From: a virus
DNA length: 63,990 nt
Reading direction: 5' to 3' (one strand)
Virus record (IMG/VR): IMGVR_UViG_3300010158_000067
Span: 1-63,990 of that record
This document shows, one piece after another, positions 20,117 to 26,924 of the stretch (position 1 is its first letter; every line of letters starts with the position of its first letter). The translations under genes were made by a program, and so were the position numbers. A model generated the notes under the pieces. That model worked only from the letters and a program-made list of their open reading frames with translations, ran no database searches and was not told the origin of the DNA.

Positions 20117-20725
20117 TTAAATAAATTTTAAGCTCTCAGATTCTGAGTGTTCAAAACTATTTTCTTGAGCAAATGTTTCATTTGTTGAGTAGTTTTTAAC
20201 TGATACGTTCACAACTTTAGATCCTGCTAAAAATTTTCCATAACCTATATTTACTAGCGCTCCTTGAGATGCTAAATTACTTGGGTTTGAAAAAACATAA
20301 GATTTTCCAGATGACTGGTTAACAAATGTTGCTCCACCAGTAGATGTGGAAGTTTGCGGAAAATTTATCTTTTTTGGATTTTGTGCTGCACCAATAATTA
20401 ATGAAATTCCAGTTTGTCCAACATAAAAAGCAGATTGATATTGTTGAAAAATAATTAATACAATAGCCACAACAATTAAAATCACACCAATAACTGTCAT
20501 TAAACCCTTTCCAGAGCCATTTATAATAGGCAATATGTCAATTGAATTACCATTAATTTCCAAAGAATAAATATATCCATTTGACTGTAATTCAATAAGT
20601 TTTTTTCTAAAATTTGGCTTGATGGCATCAATAGCCTTGACTACATCACTCATCTTTCCTAAATGAAATTTAAATGATGTGCCAAATATTTTAGATAAAT
20701 AACCATGAATTTTAACTTCCGTCAT
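20117..20725 (-). CDS. Tail tip assembly protein I-like, copy 1
   Basis: 202 aa and clearly paralogous to the next gene. Both have a gpI-type N-terminus (VKIHGYLSKIFGTSFKFHL), a hydrophobic middle (MTVIGVILIVVAIVLIIFQQ) and a C-terminal GKSYVFSNPSNLASQGALVNIGYGKF/SVKNYSTNE block. Its ATG overlaps the stop of the gpK-like gene. Lambda has a single I gene, so the pair is a duplication that may have divided the role or forms a heteromer. Confidence 0.8.
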   Translation of the reverse strand: MTEVKIHGYLSKIFGTSFKFHLGKMSDVVKAIDAIKPNFRKKLIELQSNGYIYSLEINGNSIDILPIINGSGKGLMTVIGVILIVVAIVLIIFQQYQSAFYVGQTGISLIIGAAQNPKKINFPQTSTSTGGATFVNQSSGKSYVFSNPSNLASQGALVNIGYGKFLAGSKVVNVSVKNYSTNETFAQENSFEHSESESLKFI

Positions 20726-21162
20726 ATTAATTCCTTTAACCTTTGTATTATATTTACATCATAATCCTTGTATTCAGGTTCATAAATATAAAACTTTTCT
20801 GTATTAATGGAATAAATTAAAAACGGATAGCAACAATTTTCAGATGTTTTTTCATCAAATTCAGATGGTTTTTCATCTCCAGCTAAATGCGAATGAAAAA
20901 CACACAAACAAGAATATTTATTTATAAATGCCAAATAATCATATGGATCAATCATGAAATAAGTTTCTGGATCTTTTGATCTATTTTGCATCTGAGTATA
21001 TACAAATTTATTATTTTTATCCAAACCAATCATTGAACATAACTCAGCCATGAGGCTCGATTCAGATTCCTTGGCTAAAAAAGATATTAAATCTTTTAAA
21101 TTATTAAATATTACATCTTTATTGCTCATATTTAAATTTATCAGTTCCAGGAAATCCACCAA
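20722..21162 (-). CDS. Tail tip protein K-like, JAMM/MPN metalloprotease domain
   Basis: 146 aa. The segment VFHSHLAGDEKPSEFD holds a full JAMM motif: H-x-H, seven residues, Ser, two residues, Asp. This is the Zn2+ site of the Mov34/MPN domain in the N-terminal half of lambda gpK. The C-terminal NlpC/P60 domain of gpK is absent, so this is a shortened form. It overlaps the L-like gene upstream and the I-like gene downstream, preserving lambda order. It probably cleaves or matures a tail-tip component, or acts in entry. Confidence 0.85.
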   Translation of the reverse strand: MVDFLELINLNMSNKDVIFNNLKDLISFLAKESESSLMAELCSMIGLDKNNKFVYTQMQNRSKDPETYFMIDPYDYLAFINKYSCLCVFHSHLAGDEKPSEFDEKTSENCCYPFLIYSINTEKFYIYEPEYKDYDVNIIQRLKELI

Positions 21163-22165
21163 AAGGCATTACGCCATTAACGGTATCAGAATCATTATAT
21201 GCAATATAAGCATTACCTAAATAAGAAGGATTTTTAAATCTCTTTTTACAAGCATTAAGAGTCTTCGAGCACCCGTCCTTTTCCCAAAAATCTATTGACT
21301 TATTGGGAATAATAAATTTAGAAGATTTATGAGCTTGAATACAAACAAAAAAAGTTCTAGGTGGATCTTTGAAACCATTGAAATCTATATTTTCGACAAA
21401 TACAATGTCTCCAGCTTCATAATCCGTATCTAATTCCCATTTGAATTCTTTAATTGTATTAGAATAGGTTAAATTTTTAAAATTACCTGCTTCATTTTTT
21501 ATAAATTGACCGCTAGAAGCTTTTGATCTATTGGGAGAAACTTTAAAATTGTCATCATTTTCTTTACAAATTAAATCTCCCTGATAATTACATCCCATTC
21601 CCCTGTATTGCCAGTAACAATATCTTCCATAAATTGCTCTAGTTGCAGTTTCCAAACTTTGCAAGTCAAACGGAGTAATTAATTCAAATTGAACTATTTG
21701 TTTATTTTCTACTATTTTTTGAGATATTAAATATTTTTCTTTCGAGATGTAAGCCAATGGATCTGGTTGACCAAATGGATTTTCAAACTGGTCAAAATTT
21801 ATTGCATCTAGATGTTTTAAAAATAATTTTATTCTTACAAATTTACCATTTCGAAAATCAGAATAATCCCTTAATATGCTAGATATTATATAATCTGTAT
21901 TAGCTACAGTTACTTTTGGCCTAGGTAAACGTCCCATAATATTAGCTTCAAAACCTTCTACTTCTACAGCAGAGGCGTAGTATGGATTGCCATTCCAAAT
22001 AATATCTTTAGTTAAATTATTTGTGCCTGCATGAAATCTAAATGGCTGTTCAGTAACGCTAAAATATAATTCATATAATTCAATAATAGCGGAAGGCTCA
22101 AGATCAATTAAAGATCTTCCTATTTCATATCTAGCCTCCAAACCTAATTCATCTCTTGTTGCCAT
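21119..22165 (-). CDS. Minor tail protein L-like
   Basis: 348 aa. The N-terminal half (LYELYFSVTEQPFRFHAG, PKVTVANTDYIISSILRDY) and the middle block ENKQIVQFELITPFDLQSLE match lambda-type gpL. Cysteines at RYCYWQYRGMGC, LICKEND and CSKTLNACKKRF occupy the region that in gpL carries an iron-sulphur cluster. It is the first gene of the tail-tip operon, with TATAAT ending five bases upstream of the ATG. It joins the tail tube to the tip complex. Confidence 0.85.
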   Translation of the reverse strand: MATRDELGLEARYEIGRSLIDLEPSAIIELYELYFSVTEQPFRFHAGTNNLTKDIIWNGNPYYASAVEVEGFEANIMGRLPRPKVTVANTDYIISSILRDYSDFRNGKFVRIKLFLKHLDAINFDQFENPFGQPDPLAYISKEKYLISQKIVENKQIVQFELITPFDLQSLETATRAIYGRYCYWQYRGMGCNYQGDLICKENDDNFKVSPNRSKASSGQFIKNEAGNFKNLTYSNTIKEFKWELDTDYEAGDIVFVENIDFNGFKDPPRTFFVCIQAHKSSKFIIPNKSIDFWEKDGCSKTLNACKKRFKNPSYLGNAYIAYNDSDTVNGVMPFGGFPGTDKFKYEQ

Positions 22166-22230
22166 ATTTAATTATAAATCTAACCAATAAAAACTCTTGA
22201 CTTTCACTACAAAAGATTTACACTGTATAT
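22166..22230. promoter_or_regulatory. Divergent promoters for tail-tip operon and nuclease gene
   Basis: Plus strand: TTGACT (22197-22202), 16 bases, TACACT (22219-22224), then six bases to the ATG at 22231. Minus strand: TATAAT followed by five bases to the ATG at 22165. Both place the expected transcription start at or within the start codon. Confidence 0.6.
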
Positions 22231-22743
22231 ATGGGGTATCGAAATTCATTTGATTTTAGCGGACAAAATCAACTTTCTGGTGAAAAAGCAGAAGATCTTT
22301 TCGAGAAAATGGCTTTAAAAAGAAATTTAAAACTTCAAAAAGCTACATACAAACAACAATTATCTCATATTGATTTCATCTTAACTAATGAAAATAACAA
22401 TATCTATCTTTTGGATATCAAAGCCAGAAAGAAAATTTCTAGAACTTCAGAAGCATTTTCTGATGATTTAATATGGATTGAATTCAAAAATGTAGCTGGA
22501 AATCAAGGATGGCTTTATGGAGCTGCTGACTATATAGCCTTTGAAAGAGAAGATGATTTCGTCATTGTTCCAAGGAAAAATCTTGCATCATTATGCGAAA
22601 GATTAGTTTCCAATACTAAAGTTCAAAAATCAAAAGATTCTCTATATAATAGATATACTAGGAGAGATAGAAAAGACGAACTATCTTTAATTAAAATGGA
22701 AGATGTAATTAAAAATATTAAAGTTTCAATTTGGAAGAAATGA
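22231..22743 (+). CDS. PD-(D/E)XK nuclease-like protein
   Basis: 170 aa. The N-terminal GEKAEDLFEKMALKR helix, then SHIDFIL and YLLDIKARKK, form the E...D...DxK metal site of the PD-(D/E)XK nuclease fold. A GWLYGAADYIAFER strand pair follows, as in Holliday-junction-resolvase-like enzymes. It may process recombination intermediates or branch points before packaging. The next gene's ATG overlaps its stop (ATGA). Confidence 0.7.
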   Translation: MGYRNSFDFSGQNQLSGEKAEDLFEKMALKRNLKLQKATYKQQLSHIDFILTNENNNIYLLDIKARKKISRTSEAFSDDLIWIEFKNVAGNQGWLYGAADYIAFEREDDFVIVPRKNLASLCERLVSNTKVQKSKDSLYNRYTRRDRKDELSLIKMEDVIKNIKVSIWKK

Positions 22744-23012
22744 AAGCCACAATTAAAATCATAGGCGCAAATAAATATACTGACGGTCTTATTGATAGAG
22801 TATTAAGTAATGTTTCCATCGCAAGAAACAAAGAGGGCGCGATAGTATTCATTACTGAAGATTTAATAATTAAAGAATTCTTTATTGATAAAAATGCCTC
22901 CATTCATTTTACGGATCATGGATTTGTTGTCGAGGGATATGGCATTATAGGTTATAACGTAGGAAAACTTTCAATTTTAGTTCAATCTTATGAAACAAAT
23001 GCTATCTTATAA
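22740..23012 (+). CDS. Hypothetical protein, 90 aa
   Basis: The family is not recognised. The ATG at 22740 overlaps the nuclease stop codon. It is beta-rich with a KNASIHFTDHGFVVEGYGIIGYNVGKLSI segment and no membrane span. It overlaps the GMP-reductase-like gene by 23 bases, so the three genes are probably translated together. Confidence 0.6.
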   Translation: MKATIKIIGANKYTDGLIDRVLSNVSIARNKEGAIVFITEDLIIKEFFIDKNASIHFTDHGFVVEGYGIIGYNVGKLSILVQSYETNAIL

Positions 23013-23952
23013 GGATGTAGTTTTACTACCTCGATATTCAGAAATAGAATCTAGAAGTGATATTAATACTGAAATAGATTTTTTGGGATTTAAATTTAAA
23101 TGCCCAGTAGTGCCAGCAAACATGGCTTGCTGTATTGACTTTAAAAGCGCAGAGACCTTAGCTACTCAAGGATATTTTTATATCTTGCACAGGTTTTATG
23201 ATTATTATACTCAAATTATTCCTTGGTTAGCTAGAAGTCAGGGATCATTTCCACTCAGCATAAGCATGGGAGTCAAAAACACTGATGCTGATTTTTTAAA
23301 TCATTTATCGCAATCAGCATTTAAAATTGATTTCGTTACTATTGATGTAGCTCATGGACATCATATTTTAGTAAAGAAGATTTGTGAATATTTCCACTCT
23401 TTAGAATGGAAGCATAAACCAAAATTAGTTGTTGGAAACTTTGGTTCGGTTGAGGGTTGCAAGGATGCCATAAAGTGGGGCGCGGACGCAGTTAAAGTGG
23501 GTTTAAGCATGGGTGCAGCCTGCACCACATACAATACAACTGGAGTAGGCACTCCCATGTATTCAGTAGTAAAAGAAATATGTGATGCGATTCCAGATAT
23601 CATAGTAATTGCAGATGGTCAAATTCGAGAAACTGGAGATGTATGTAAAGCATTACATGCAGGAGCATCAATGGTAATGGTTGGAGGTATGTTTGCGGCT
23701 TGCGTGGATAGTCCAGCAGAATTTAATTTTTATAAAACAAAAAAATTATTCTATGGATCAGCTTCTGAAAAGAATAAGGGTCATAGCGGATATGTAGAAG
23801 GCAAAGAGTGTTATATTGATTGTAATAATTTGTCTACATTAGAATTTTTAAATAAAATTGAGCAAGGTATAAGATCTAGTATGTCTTATGCTGGTGTAAA
23901 TAATCCATATTCGATCTCTAAAATGGAGATCGCTCAAAGATATGGAAATTAA
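22990..23952 (+). CDS. GMP reductase / IMP dehydrogenase family enzyme
   Basis: 320 aa, close to GuaC length. The N-terminal SYKDVVLLPRYSE is the standard start of the family TIM barrel. Next come FVTIDVAHGHH, then KVGLSMGAACTTY with the catalytic-loop Cys, TGVGTPMYSVV, and the phosphate-binding VIADGQIRETGDVCKALHAGASMVMVGG. There is no CBS domain, so GMP reductase (GMP to IMP) is likelier than IMP dehydrogenase. It would shift host purine pools towards adenine, useful to an AT-rich phage. Starts at 22990 or 22999 are both possible. It overlaps the lysin gene. Confidence 0.85.
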   Translation: MKQMLSYKDVVLLPRYSEIESRSDINTEIDFLGFKFKCPVVPANMACCIDFKSAETLATQGYFYILHRFYDYYTQIIPWLARSQGSFPLSISMGVKNTDADFLNHLSQSAFKIDFVTIDVAHGHHILVKKICEYFHSLEWKHKPKLVVGNFGSVEGCKDAIKWGADAVKVGLSMGAACTTYNTTGVGTPMYSVVKEICDAIPDIIVIADGQIRETGDVCKALHAGASMVMVGGMFAACVDSPAEFNFYKTKKLFYGSASEKNKGHSGYVEGKECYIDCNNLSTLEFLNKIEQGIRSSMSYAGVNNPYSISKMEIAQRYGN

Positions 23953-24607
23953 AACTAAAATTCAAAAAATAGTAAATGTATTTGAAAGTGGCACACCAGA
24001 CGGTGATTATGGTTGTATATCATTATATGAAGACGGTCCAAATGGTATTAAACAAATTACATATGGAAAAAGCCAAACTACAGAATGGGGAAATTTACCA
24101 GATCTTCTTCGCACATATATTAAAAATACTGGAAAACTTTCACTTAATTTTGTCGAATATGTCGCAGGGAGCCTTGGAAGGGTTTCTCTTGTTAATGACA
24201 AGATTTTTATTTCCTTATTGAAGGAAGCATCAAAAGACCCAATAATGAGATCTAGTCAAGATGAATTTTTTGACAAGCATTACTGGGAACCAGCAAAAGC
24301 TTGGTTTGATAAAAATGGTTTCAAATCAAATTTGAGTATGTTAGTTATTTATGATTCTTTCATTCATTCTGGTTCTATTCTTAAATTTTTAAGAGATAAA
24401 TTTACAGAAAAAGTTCCTGTAAATGGTGGCAATGAAGAAGATTGGATTCTTGCTTATTGTAAAGCTAGATATAACTGGTTAAATAATCATTCAAATCCAA
24501 TTTTGCGAAAAACCATTTACAGAGTAGATAATTTTTTAACAGCTATTAAAGAAAATAACTGGGATCTTTCTGAAACTTTCGTAGCAAATGGCACTAAAAT
24601 CTCTTGA
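23942..24607 (+). CDS. GH46 chitosanase-like endolysin
   Basis: 221 aa. The N-terminal IQKIVNVFESGTPDGDYGCISLYEDGPNGIKQITYG holds the Glu and downstream Asp expected for the inverting pair of GH46 enzymes. The helical body with FFDKHYWEPAKAW and LVIYDSFIHSG matches the family, and the length is usual. Phage versions are thought to act on cell-wall polysaccharide. There is no signal peptide or membrane anchor, so release would need a holin; a candidate lies at 33.8 kb. Confidence 0.75.
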   Translation: MEIKTKIQKIVNVFESGTPDGDYGCISLYEDGPNGIKQITYGKSQTTEWGNLPDLLRTYIKNTGKLSLNFVEYVAGSLGRVSLVNDKIFISLLKEASKDPIMRSSQDEFFDKHYWEPAKAWFDKNGFKSNLSMLVIYDSFIHSGSILKFLRDKFTEKVPVNGGNEEDWILAYCKARYNWLNNHSNPILRKTIYRVDNFLTAIKENNWDLSETFVANGTKIS

Positions 24608-24642
24608 CTTTGAATAAAGATCAGTTATTATCTACATACACC

Positions 24643-24912
24643 ATGCAAAACACAGAAATTCCTACAATCTCTCAAGCAATCAAAAAAGCCAATTCCGCAC
24701 AAGTGGATTGCCTATGGGCAATTTTGAAGTATAAGGAAATCGGGATCTTGAGGAAAGTTAAATGCATGTCTGAAGTTTTGAGGTTTGACCTTGATAAGGC
24801 TTGCAGCGAACTACCAGTAAATGAAAATGGATTTATTGTTGACTATAAGACTCGTCACTTGATCCACGATATTCTTTTGGAGAAATCACGAAATGTCGCA
24901 CCAAGAACCTAA
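24643..24912 (+). CDS. Hypothetical protein, 89 aa
   Basis: The family is not recognised. It is an all-helical, Lys/Ala-rich protein. The ATG at 24643 is preferred over in-frame codons at 24604 because TTGACT...TTATCT lies directly upstream and would give a leaderless message. It overlaps the next gene by 20 bases. Confidence 0.6.
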   Translation: MQNTEIPTISQAIKKANSAQVDCLWAILKYKEIGILRKVKCMSEVLRFDLDKACSELPVNENGFIVDYKTRHLIHDILLEKSRNVAPRT

Positions 24913-25135
24913 TTTTAAAGAGTTGATAACTTCCACTATTAAAAGTGAAATAGTAGCGTATGAAATTGTTGATGGCAGCAATGAATACATTACTTCATAT
25001 AGTGCTGCTTTGAAGAAAAATACAAACGGAAGGCTAGATGGCTTAAAGCTAGCTAAAGATGCTGTAAAATTCAAGCAGGACTATAAGATTCTGGAAGTGT
25101 ATGATAATGGGTATAGAAAGTATTTAGAGATTTAA
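24893..25135 (+). CDS. Hypothetical protein, 80 aa
   Basis: The family is not recognised. A short soluble protein ending in VYDNGYRKYLEI. It is the last gene of the nuclease-lysin block and ends five bases before the tRNA at 25141. Confidence 0.55.
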   Translation: MSHQEPNFKELITSTIKSEIVAYEIVDGSNEYITSYSAALKKNTNGRLDGLKLAKDAVKFKQDYKILEVYDNGYRKYLEI

Positions 25136-25140
25136 AGTAT

Positions 25141-25231
25141 AGCAGGGTAGAGAAGTCTGGTCGATCTCGCGACGCTCATAACGTCGAGGCTACTTAAACG
25201 CGCTAAAGTGGTTCAAATCCCGCCCCTGCAA
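25141..25231 (+). tRNA. tRNA with CAT anticodon (Met or Ile2), unusual T arm
   Basis: Acceptor GCAGGG pairs with CCCTGC. The D stem is GAGA/TCTC, and the anticodon stem CGACG/CGTCG encloses CTCATAA, giving CAT. The variable region is long (about 21 bases), and the T arm gives only four pairs with an eight-base loop. CCA is not encoded. The first base faces A-A rather than a pair, recalling the open end of initiator tRNAs. It may be functional, decayed, or a CAT tRNA modified to read ATA. An endonuclease gene runs through its 3' end on the other strand. Confidence 0.6.
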
Positions 25232-26021
25232 CTTTTTTAATTTCTTCAAAAGCTTCAGTTGGATTATAAAACCTATCTTCAAAAATAAGAACCTTCCATC
25301 CAACTGAAGTTAATACATCAATTTTAATTTTATCTCTATTTTGAACTTGCGGTAACGAATGATTTCTTAAAGAAAGCTGTTTATAATGCCAAGGTCCATT
25401 CCAAAGAATGGCAATATTATAATCATCAATAATAATATCTGCATCCCAGCCATCTTTAATAATTTCATTATGTCTTACTGATTTAAAGTAATTTTTACAG
25501 AGTTGAAATAAATTTATTTCATCTTTGGATCTTCTAGTTATTTTTGAAGCTGAATTCCTGCCTCCTAGGCTAGAACCTTGCTTCTTTCTTATTGAAGAGC
25601 AGTCTTTTGAGCAACATAAATTTTTGTAAGTTTTAAATTCTTTACCGCAGTTTTTGCAAAAAGCAGTTTTTTCAGTTTTTTTGGGTGTAAAAATTTTACA
25701 TTCATCACACTTGGCAAGTTTTGAATTCGCGTTCTTTCCAATTTTAATATTTTTATTACATATATTGCAAAAGCAATCTTTTGTTAAGCCTTTTTGATAA
25801 AAACTTCTTGATTGCAAGCGTTGTGTATTATTATATTTGCCAGCACATGATTTGCCACAAAATTTTCTCTCTATTCTTGAGGCGGGAGCCAAATAAGGCA
25901 TTTCGTTTTGACAAAAAAGACATTTATCTGGATTTAGTTTGTATAGCTCTTGACTTTGTTCAAATTTTTGTTTATGAAATTTGCCAGCGCCTAAATTCCA
26001 TCTTTCTGTTCTTGATTTCAT
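25203..26021 (-). CDS. Free-standing homing-type endonuclease with zinc fingers and Vsr-like domain
   Basis: 272 aa. Residues 30-150 hold four or five CxxC pairs (CLFC, CNIC, CDEC, CKNC, CCSKDC) that should form zinc knuckles. The C-terminal part (DGWDADIIIDDYNIAILWNGPWHY, then VGWKVLIFED) has the look of a Vsr/EDxHD-type PD-(D/E)XK nuclease. The last eight residues (AGAGFEPL) are translated from the 3' end of the tRNA on the opposite strand. The gene thus abuts a tRNA, as insertion by a mobile endonuclease would leave it. It could drive spread of the adjacent RNA cluster. Confidence 0.75.
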   Translation of the reverse strand: MKSRTERWNLGAGKFHKQKFEQSQELYKLNPDKCLFCQNEMPYLAPASRIERKFCGKSCAGKYNNTQRLQSRSFYQKGLTKDCFCNICNKNIKIGKNANSKLAKCDECKIFTPKKTEKTAFCKNCGKEFKTYKNLCCSKDCSSIRKKQGSSLGGRNSASKITRRSKDEINLFQLCKNYFKSVRHNEIIKDGWDADIIIDDYNIAILWNGPWHYKQLSLRNHSLPQVQNRDKIKIDVLTSVGWKVLIFEDRFYNPTEAFEEIKKVAGAGFEPL

Positions 26022-26054
26022 AATATAAAATACATTTGCGGATAAGGTTTGTGA

Positions 26055-26370
26055 ACTAAATGTTTTTAGCTAAAACCACTTTCTCAGTAACCACAAACCC
26101 ACTGGTAGTAGGTTTTGCTGTAATTGGAATGTAGCAGCATAGAAATCCTGCTGAGAAAGCGACACATGCCATTCTGTGAATACGGAGTGCTTGGTCTGGG
26201 ATGTCTCAGACGACTGAGTTGTGTGACTAATCGGAGAGACGATTATTTGAGTTCCCCCAATTGGGGTGCGACACCTGCCAGTGGCTCCATGCCGCTGAGA
26301 TCTGATTTGGCATAGCACCTGCTGCTTACGCTAGTTGGGTCAGTGGTGTGACACTGGGAGAGACTAGAGT
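26055..26370 (+). ncRNA. Unassigned structured RNA candidate
   Basis: No long ORF fits here, yet the stretch is GC-richer than its flanks and dense in inverted repeats. CTTTCTCAG (26079) pairs with CTGAGAAAG (26151) around two inner hairpins, giving a three-way junction. Further stems are GTCTG/CAGAC, CTCAG/CTGAG, AATCG/CGATT, CCCCAATTGGGG, and CAGTG/CACTG near 26341. It lies directly before the tmRNA and among tRNAs, the setting of large phage RNAs such as GOLLD and ROOL, but it is shorter and I could not match either. Strand is assumed from the tmRNA; RNase P, 6S and SRP signatures were not found. Confidence 0.45.
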
Positions 26371-26386
26371 TCTTTTAAATTTAAAT

Positions 26387-26812
26387 GGGGGTGAAAGGAT
26401 TCGACTATATCGAAGTTCTTAACTAACATGCAATGGATAGGATTGACCATTAAAAAACAATTCAAAAAATCAAACGCCGAAGATAATACTGACGCATTGT
26501 TGGCAGAAGCTAGCTACATCATCAATAACTTTGATGAATTCCTCGTTGAGGAAGAAGTAGAAGCTGCTGTTTAACAAAACAGAAGCGGACTCCGTTAAAA
26601 CTTCTGTAAAACGCAACGGGTAGGGTAAGATCGTGAAACCCTGAGAAAAAAATCGAGAGTGACTGGTAGACTCCGCGCCAGTAGGTAGACTCTAAAAGTA
26701 GGTGATGTACCACGACAACCTTTAGTCATCAAATGTCGAACGCATCTAAGCATGTAAGTAGTTAGTTACGTATTAGATATAGGACTCGGCTTCGATGCCG
26801 ACACCTCCACCA
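26387..26812 (+). ncRNA. ssrA: tmRNA (SsrA RNA) with long proteolysis tag
   Basis: The 5' end GGGGGTGAAAGGATTCGAC and the 3' end CACCTCCACCA pair over seven positions, and a T-arm-like TCGGC-TTCGAT-GCCGA closes the tRNA-like domain; CCA is encoded. The 426-nt length fits the family. The tag frame starts at GCC (26476) after a CAAAC context and stops at TAA (26572-26574), giving 32 residues that begin AEDNTDALLAEA and end EVEAAV. Bacterial tags are usually about 10 residues ending LAA. It rescues stalled ribosomes; here it may serve the phage or bias degradation. It is followed after three bases by tRNA-Tyr. Confidence 0.9.
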
Positions 26813-26815
26813 TTT

Positions 26816-26901
26816 GGGAGAGTATACCGTTAAGGAGACGGTCTAGACTGTAAATCTAGCATACTTGTATTCGGTGGGATCGTTACCCACATCTCCCACC
26901 A
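26816..26901 (+). tRNA. tRNA-Tyr (GTA)
   Basis: Acceptor GGGAGA/TCTCCC with CCA encoded. The D stem is CCGT/ACGG, the anticodon stem CTAGA/TCTAG with loop CTGTAAA, the variable arm is long, and the T stem is GTGGG/CCCAC. The 7-66 pair is mismatched. It lies three bases after the tmRNA and was probably transcribed with it. Confidence 0.9.
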
Positions 26902-26902
26902 T

Positions 26903-26924
26903 TTTTCCTGTGTAAAATATTCTT
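26903..26924 (+). promoter_or_regulatory. Leaderless-type minus-10 box before the DUF1501 gene
   Basis: TGTGTAAAAT ends six bases before the ATG at 26925. The same box precedes genes at 28569, 34067 and 35190, each time directly after a terminator or RNA gene. It looks like an extended minus-10 element with no conserved minus-35. Confidence 0.5.

Noticed and set aside
26101-26318. Short ORFs at 26070-26318 and 26124-26315
   Set aside because: They lie in a stem-rich region with no codon-usage or start support; treated as structured RNA.
26079-26340. RNase P RNA, 6S RNA or cobalamin riboswitch
   Set aside because: Conserved cores (GAGGAAAGTCC type; central bubble; B12 box with CCACTG) were not found in coherent order. 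The GCCACTG match on the minus strand stands alone.
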